The position numbers and the translations under genes were made by a program. The notes under the pieces are model-generated. The model saw only the letters and a program-made list of their open reading frames with translations, searched no databases and was not told the DNA's origin. DNA of 40,865 bases, from positions 1-40,865 of the forward strand of contig CAZHMB010000006.1 in assembly GCA_964533515.1 (NCBI GenBank). Direction: 5' to 3'. Shown here one piece after another: positions 37,849 through 40,865 of the stretch. The number at the start of each line of letters is the position of its first letter. Position 1 is the stretch's first letter. Source of the DNA: CAZHMB01 sp964533515 (GTDB lineage: Archaea > Nanobdellota > Nanobdellia > Pacearchaeales > GW2011-AR1).

Positions 37849-38421
37849 ATGAAACAAAAGACAGCAGACAGATTAATTGAAAGGTTGGGAATGACTTATG
37901 AAATGTCTAGATTGCTTCATACTCCAGAGGATTACCAAAGATTTGAACAGAACATGGTTGGAATACTTGCTGGTTTGGAAAGAACAAATCCGAGGATACC
38001 TAAAGAGGTCTCTGTAGAACTTAAACCAGGAGCATGGGAAAGATGGGGCCATGCCCGTAGACCATTTAGTAATGTTCCTCCAAAAGATAAATATATTCAT
38101 TTTACATATCAATGTACTGGGAATTTCGATGAAGCTATAGAATGTTTTAGAAGAAGGTATGGAATTGGCACTGAAGAACAAGCAGCAGACCAAATTGCAG
38201 AAGAAACAGGAATTGCTGAAAGAGTAATTTCAAGGGTCGGGAAAAGTACAATAACAAATTTAATGGCGGGAGGGGAAACAGCGGAAAAAGCAAGAGAATG
38301 GGTAAGAGAAAACTTTTTTAAGGGGGTCCCGGGAAGCACTATGGTTTGGATTAGAACAAGTTTTGTCACAGAAGTTTTAAAACAGCAACACAAAAAAGAA
38401 ATTTGGTATGGGACAATATAA
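37849..38421 (+). CDS. Hypothetical soluble protein, 190 residues
   Basis: Starts MKQKTADRLIERLGMTYEMS; earlier in-frame TTG codons at 37774 and 37819 would overlap or approach rpsB, so ATG 37849 is preferred. Central RIPKEVSVELKPGAWERWGH and KYIHFTYQCTGNFDEAIECF RRRYGIGTEEQAADQIAEET contain aromatic and charged residues; the C-terminal half is helical. No family recognised. Probably co-transcribed with rpsB, 37 bp downstream, with GGCGAGGAGAGGG between. Confidence 0.65.
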   Translation: MKQKTADRLIERLGMTYEMSRLLHTPEDYQRFEQNMVGILAGLERTNPRIPKEVSVELKPGAWERWGHARRPFSNVPPKDKYIHFTYQCTGNFDEAIECFRRRYGIGTEEQAADQIAEETGIAERVISRVGKSTITNLMAGGETAEKAREWVRENFFKGVPGSTMVWIRTSFVTEVLKQQHKKEIWYGTI

Positions 38422-38424
38422 ATC

Positions 38425-38796
38425 TCACTCACTTCTAAAAATCAACCAATTCTTTTTGTCTCCGCCCATTTTGGCGTTGAGCAAAACATATTTTCCTTTG
38501 AGTTTTTTTCCTTTGAGATGGAAAACAATTTTGCTTTCTTTCCAAGAATCTAATTCGTATTCTCCTTTGTCCCAAATTTCAACGGTTCCTGCCCCGTAAC
38601 TTCCTTCTGGAATTTCTCCTTCGAAATCAGCGTAATCTAAATCGTGGTCGTCAACCTGAACAGCCAATCTTTTTACATCTTTTTCTTTTGGCGGTTCTTT
38701 TGGAACTGCCCAACTTTTTAAAACTCCGTCGTGTTCAAGACGGAAATCGTAATGTAAATGAGATGCGTCATGTTTTTGGATAACGAAGATTGGCAT
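38425..38796 (-). CDS. Stand-alone LigD-type 3'-phosphoesterase (PE) domain
   Basis: 123 residues. FVIQKHDASHLHYDFRLEHD GVLKSWAVPK, then VQVDDHDLDYADFEGEIPEG SYGAGTVEIWDKG and KGKYVLLNAKMGGDKKNWLI are the complete PE domain, with H9, H15 and D17 metal/catalytic residues. Heals 3' ends of broken DNA by removing 3'-phosphates or ribonucleotides. The ligase and polymerase domains of bacterial LigD are absent; no Ku gene nearby. Some archaea have similar free PE proteins. Confidence 0.93.
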   Translation of the reverse strand: MPIFVIQKHDASHLHYDFRLEHDGVLKSWAVPKEPPKEKDVKRLAVQVDDHDLDYADFEGEIPEGSYGAGTVEIWDKGEYELDSWKESKIVFHLKGKKLKGKYVLLNAKMGGDKKNWLIFRSE

Positions 38797-38824
38797 GAAT
38801 GTTTAAAGAATTAAATGTTTAAAT

Positions 38825-38909
38825 ATTAATCGCTCCGTTCTCAGACATTCGTCGAGAGAACTTCGCTTAACCCCCGTCGCTGTCGCGAAATTAATGTAGA
38901 GACTTTAAC
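38825..38909. repeat. Dispersed repeat copy 2 (block B inverted, block A)
   Basis: 38825-38870 is the reverse complement of a sequence like 5028-5073 (TTAAGCGAAG ... CGGAGCG ... ATTAAT). 38876-38909 matches 4956-4987 (GTCGCT-TCGCGA-ATTAATG ... TTAAC). Located in the 273-bp gap between a minus-strand and a plus-strand gene start. Confidence 0.5.
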
Positions 38910-39069
38910 AAATTATGAAAATATTTTTTACTTTAATCTGTGACTTTGCGAAAAGATTTGGCGAAGCCAATTTTGTATCCAGAATATCTTGAGTATACGA
39001 AAGTAGAAAAGCGCGAACGGAGTGAGCGCGTTACAAAACTTTTAAATACTCCTCTGCCTTTTATAAAAC

Positions 39070-39615
39070 ATGGTGAAAGCAATGAACATAGCGTTGGGGA
39101 TTGGAATTGCTATAGTTTTAGTTTTGGTTGTTGTCCTCGGTGTTGAGACTTTTTATCCTTCTCCAGAATACGAAGATTTCTGTGAATATGATTATGAGGA
39201 TTTTAGCGTTATGGAAAACGAATCTAGTTGTTTGGCTATGGGCGGGAAATGGAATCCTAAAGTAGATGCGACATTAGAATCTGAAAGATTGGAAATAACC
39301 TCGAGATGCGACGGAAGTATCTATACAAGAAACTGTGATGACCAGGTTAACGAAGCGAGAGAACCGCACAGTAAAGTTTTATTTTTTGTTATAAATATAA
39401 TTGGTGTTCTTTTTATTGTTGTAAGTTTATTTTTAATGGGGATGCCGAACATAAGTAGCGGGATTGCATTTTCTGGAATTGCTTTGTTCGTTTATGGATT
39501 TATCCGAGGCTGGCAAGGGACAGAAGATGTTTGGAAATTCTCGACAGGTGTTGTTATTGCTGGACTTTTGATTTGGTTTGCCGTTATGGTTAATCGAAAG
39601 TATGAAGGAAAATGA
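39070..39615 (+). CDS. Membrane protein with Cys-rich external loop
   Basis: 181 residues. TM1 about 7-27 (LGIGIAIVLVLVVVLGVETF), an outside loop (28-98) with C38, C54, C80 and C89 that could form two disulfides, then three TM segments (about 102-122, 127-145, 155-173) and a basic end. TATA TTTTAAATA (39041-39049) is about 25 nt before ATG. Function unknown. Confidence 0.65.
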   Translation: MVKAMNIALGIGIAIVLVLVVVLGVETFYPSPEYEDFCEYDYEDFSVMENESSCLAMGGKWNPKVDATLESERLEITSRCDGSIYTRNCDDQVNEAREPHSKVLFFVINIIGVLFIVVSLFLMGMPNISSGIAFSGIALFVYGFIRGWQGTEDVWKFSTGVVIAGLLIWFAVMVNRKYEGK

Positions 39616-39695
39616 GAATTAAGTTCAAAACAACAAAGATAAAATTAACTGTCTCAATCGTGATAGGTTTAATTTTTGGAAATCTTCTTAATTAA
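39612..39695 (+). CDS. Possible 27-residue membrane peptide
   Basis: MRIKFKTTKIKLTVSIVIGL then IFGNLLN: basic start and one hydrophobic helix. Overlaps the preceding stop by ATGA, suggesting translational coupling. Small size makes this uncertain. Confidence 0.35.
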   Translation: MRIKFKTTKIKLTVSIVIGLIFGNLLN

Positions 39696-39735
39696 TCCCC
39701 ACTCAAGCTCTCAACGTCAACGCTTTCAAATTATT

Positions 39736-40392
39736 TTATCTTCGTTGTTCCAAGTTATCACATTCTCTATCGCCAAACCTAGTTCGCTCTTTTTTAATCG
39801 CTCTGCTTAAGGTGGTTTGATATTCTAAAAATTTTTTATATATCTGAGAATTATCTTCTACTCTTGTATAAAGAAGTTCTCCGAGTATTATTTCTTCAAG
39901 GATTATGCCCCTTCCATTATCGTTTATTTTAAACCTTTTATGCCTTTCACAATCTCCTTTAGATTCTTCGTAACCCAGATCATCTAATTCAATTAATCTC
40001 CCTCTGTTACTATTATCCACGCTAAAAATTATTTCTTTTGAATCACCCTTTACTTTTGTCTCACCATCTTTTGGATAAGAAGATATCCTATCTACACTTC
40101 CATCTTGATTGAAAAGAATAAATTCTTCATAACCTTTAACAATTTTTCCAGTACGATAATATAAATTTCCGTTTATTGGTCCTTTTGTATTGTATAAAAC
40201 TATCGGTTTTCTTTCCCATCTCGGTTCTTGATTTTTTTGTTCTTTGTTCTTGGGATTTTCAATATGCCCTAGAGATTGTTTTAATTTTACCCCTATTAAT
40301 TGTTCCCGCCCTCCTTGTATTAAAGTTCTTGCTGATATCCCAATTCCTATTCCAATTCCAACCAATACTAATTTAGAAACTAATCTTTTCAT
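39736..40392 (-). CDS. Hypothetical membrane-anchored protein, 218 residues
   Basis: MKRLVSKLVLVGIGIGIGIS ART is a signal anchor (about 4-22). The rest is external and polar. Residues about 60-130 contain repeats like a MORN/antitoxin YwqK motif: GPINGNLYYRTGKIVKGYEE FILFNQDGSVDRISSYP. C-terminal helix is basic (RAIKKERTRFGDRECDNLEQ RR). TATA-like AAATTTAAAAACC (about 40414-40426, minus) gives a leaderless start at 40392. Function unknown. Confidence 0.6.
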   Translation of the reverse strand: MKRLVSKLVLVGIGIGIGISARTLIQGGREQLIGVKLKQSLGHIENPKNKEQKNQEPRWERKPIVLYNTKGPINGNLYYRTGKIVKGYEEFILFNQDGSVDRISSYPKDGETKVKGDSKEIIFSVDNSNRGRLIELDDLGYEESKGDCERHKRFKINDNGRGIILEEIILGELLYTRVEDNSQIYKKFLEYQTTLSRAIKKERTRFGDRECDNLEQRR

Positions 40393-40850
40393 GTAGGTTT
40401 TTAAATAAAATTTGGTTTTTAAATTTTATGCTTTGTTGTATAAGAAAAATTTTATTCTTGCAAGATCACAACCCCCATTCTTTTAAACCTTCCATCCCCC
40501 GTCGCTGATCTTTTCTTCTCTTATCTTGAAGAATTTTCTATCAAACTTTTTCCCGTTGCTAAACACAAAGTTTATAAACCAATTTCAGCTAAATTTTTTA
40601 ACTAAGATGAGTGCCTTAATGAAAACATCATACGTTATTAGTAAACTTGAAGATTCAATTAACGTTAAGGTATGAGGTATGTGAAAGCAATTATGTTAGT
40701 TGTAGTTTTAAACTATTAGTTAATTTTTTTGAGTCAATAAGCAGCTTATAGAGGAGTAGATTGTGTGAAGTGATTTTTCTATCTTATATATGAAAAATTG
40801 CGTAATGGAGAAATTTTATTTTTTAATAAAAATTTTATGATATTATTTTA
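40393..40850 (+). promoter_or_regulatory. Upstream region and leader of the 16S rRNA gene
   Basis: 458 bp without a long ORF. The best TATA is AAAGTTTATAAACC (40567-40580), predicting a start near 40605 and about 250 nt of pre-rRNA leader, which should hold one strand of the 16S processing stem. A 22-codon ORF (40607-40675, MSALMKTSYVIS...) begins at that start and may be chance. The last 50 bp are very AT-rich. Confidence 0.5.
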
Positions 40851-40865
40851 ATTCCAGTTGATCCT
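40851..40865 (+). rRNA. 16S rRNA, first 15 bases (runs off window)
   Basis: ATTCCAGTTGATCCT equals the start of archaeal 16S rRNA (usual ATTCCGGTTGATCCT) with one change. Only the 5' end is visible; placement at the end of a long AT-rich leader fits. Confidence 0.85.

Noticed and set aside
40607..40675. 22-codon ORF in the 16S leader
   Set aside because: Starts at the predicted rRNA transcription start and has no other support; likely chance.

Overview
The window looks like the chromosome of a low-GC DPANN-type archaeon (Woesearchaeota/Pacearchaeota-like; an inference from gene content, not a placement). Evidence for Archaea: a proteasome alpha - SBDS - Rrp4 - Rrp41 - Rrp42 operon, RNA polymerase subunit K, archaeal uS2, a CDKAL1-type methylthiotransferase, Trm5 and Trm9 relatives, and a window end that enters an archaeal 16S rRNA (ATTCCAGTTGATCCT). 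Most first genes have a TATA box 23-29 nt before the start codon, so transcripts are probably leaderless. That spacing is used here to choose several starts. Internal operon genes overlap by ATGA or use GGAGG-like sites.

Layout. 1-2.3 kb: 5' part of a TrpRS gene beside an inverted fragment of a TrpRS C-terminus, then a muramidase-like secreted protein. 2.3-7.5 kb: a chimeric threonyl-tRNA synthetase, a Trm9-like methyltransferase with HtpX, and a two-zinc-ribbon protein. 7.6-18 kb is accessory: NUDIX, HExxH protein, duplicated 48/49-residue membrane ORF, peptidase S51, RecB-family nuclease, ASCH protein, a type II restriction-modification pair behind a perfect palindrome, small zinc and helical proteins, and a probable toxin-antitoxin pair. 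18-21 kb: LemA, then a DUF5320 - DUF134 - split permease - NifX-like operon with its own operator-like palindrome. 21-25.6 kb: hisS operon, then a 2.2 kb segment bounded by 16-bp direct repeats, one of which is the 3' end of a tRNA-His gene; this looks like a small tRNA-integrated element. 25.6-34.3 kb: tRNA modification and translation genes, then the proteasome/exosome operon and rpoK. 34.3-40.9 kb: a divergent enolase, a uS2 with a long charged extension, a stand-alone LigD phosphoesterase domain, membrane proteins and the rRNA promoter region.

The strongest candidates for something new are: (i) a ThrRS joining the archaeal editing domain to an AlaX-like domain and a bacterial-type core; (ii) the tRNA-His-bounded element, whose distal repeat also lies in the structured leader of the hisS operon; (iii) two unrelated operons with the same TATA-plus-palindrome promoter design; (iv) the metal/cofactor-like operon with a two-gene permease. 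All names come from reading the sequence; no database search was done.
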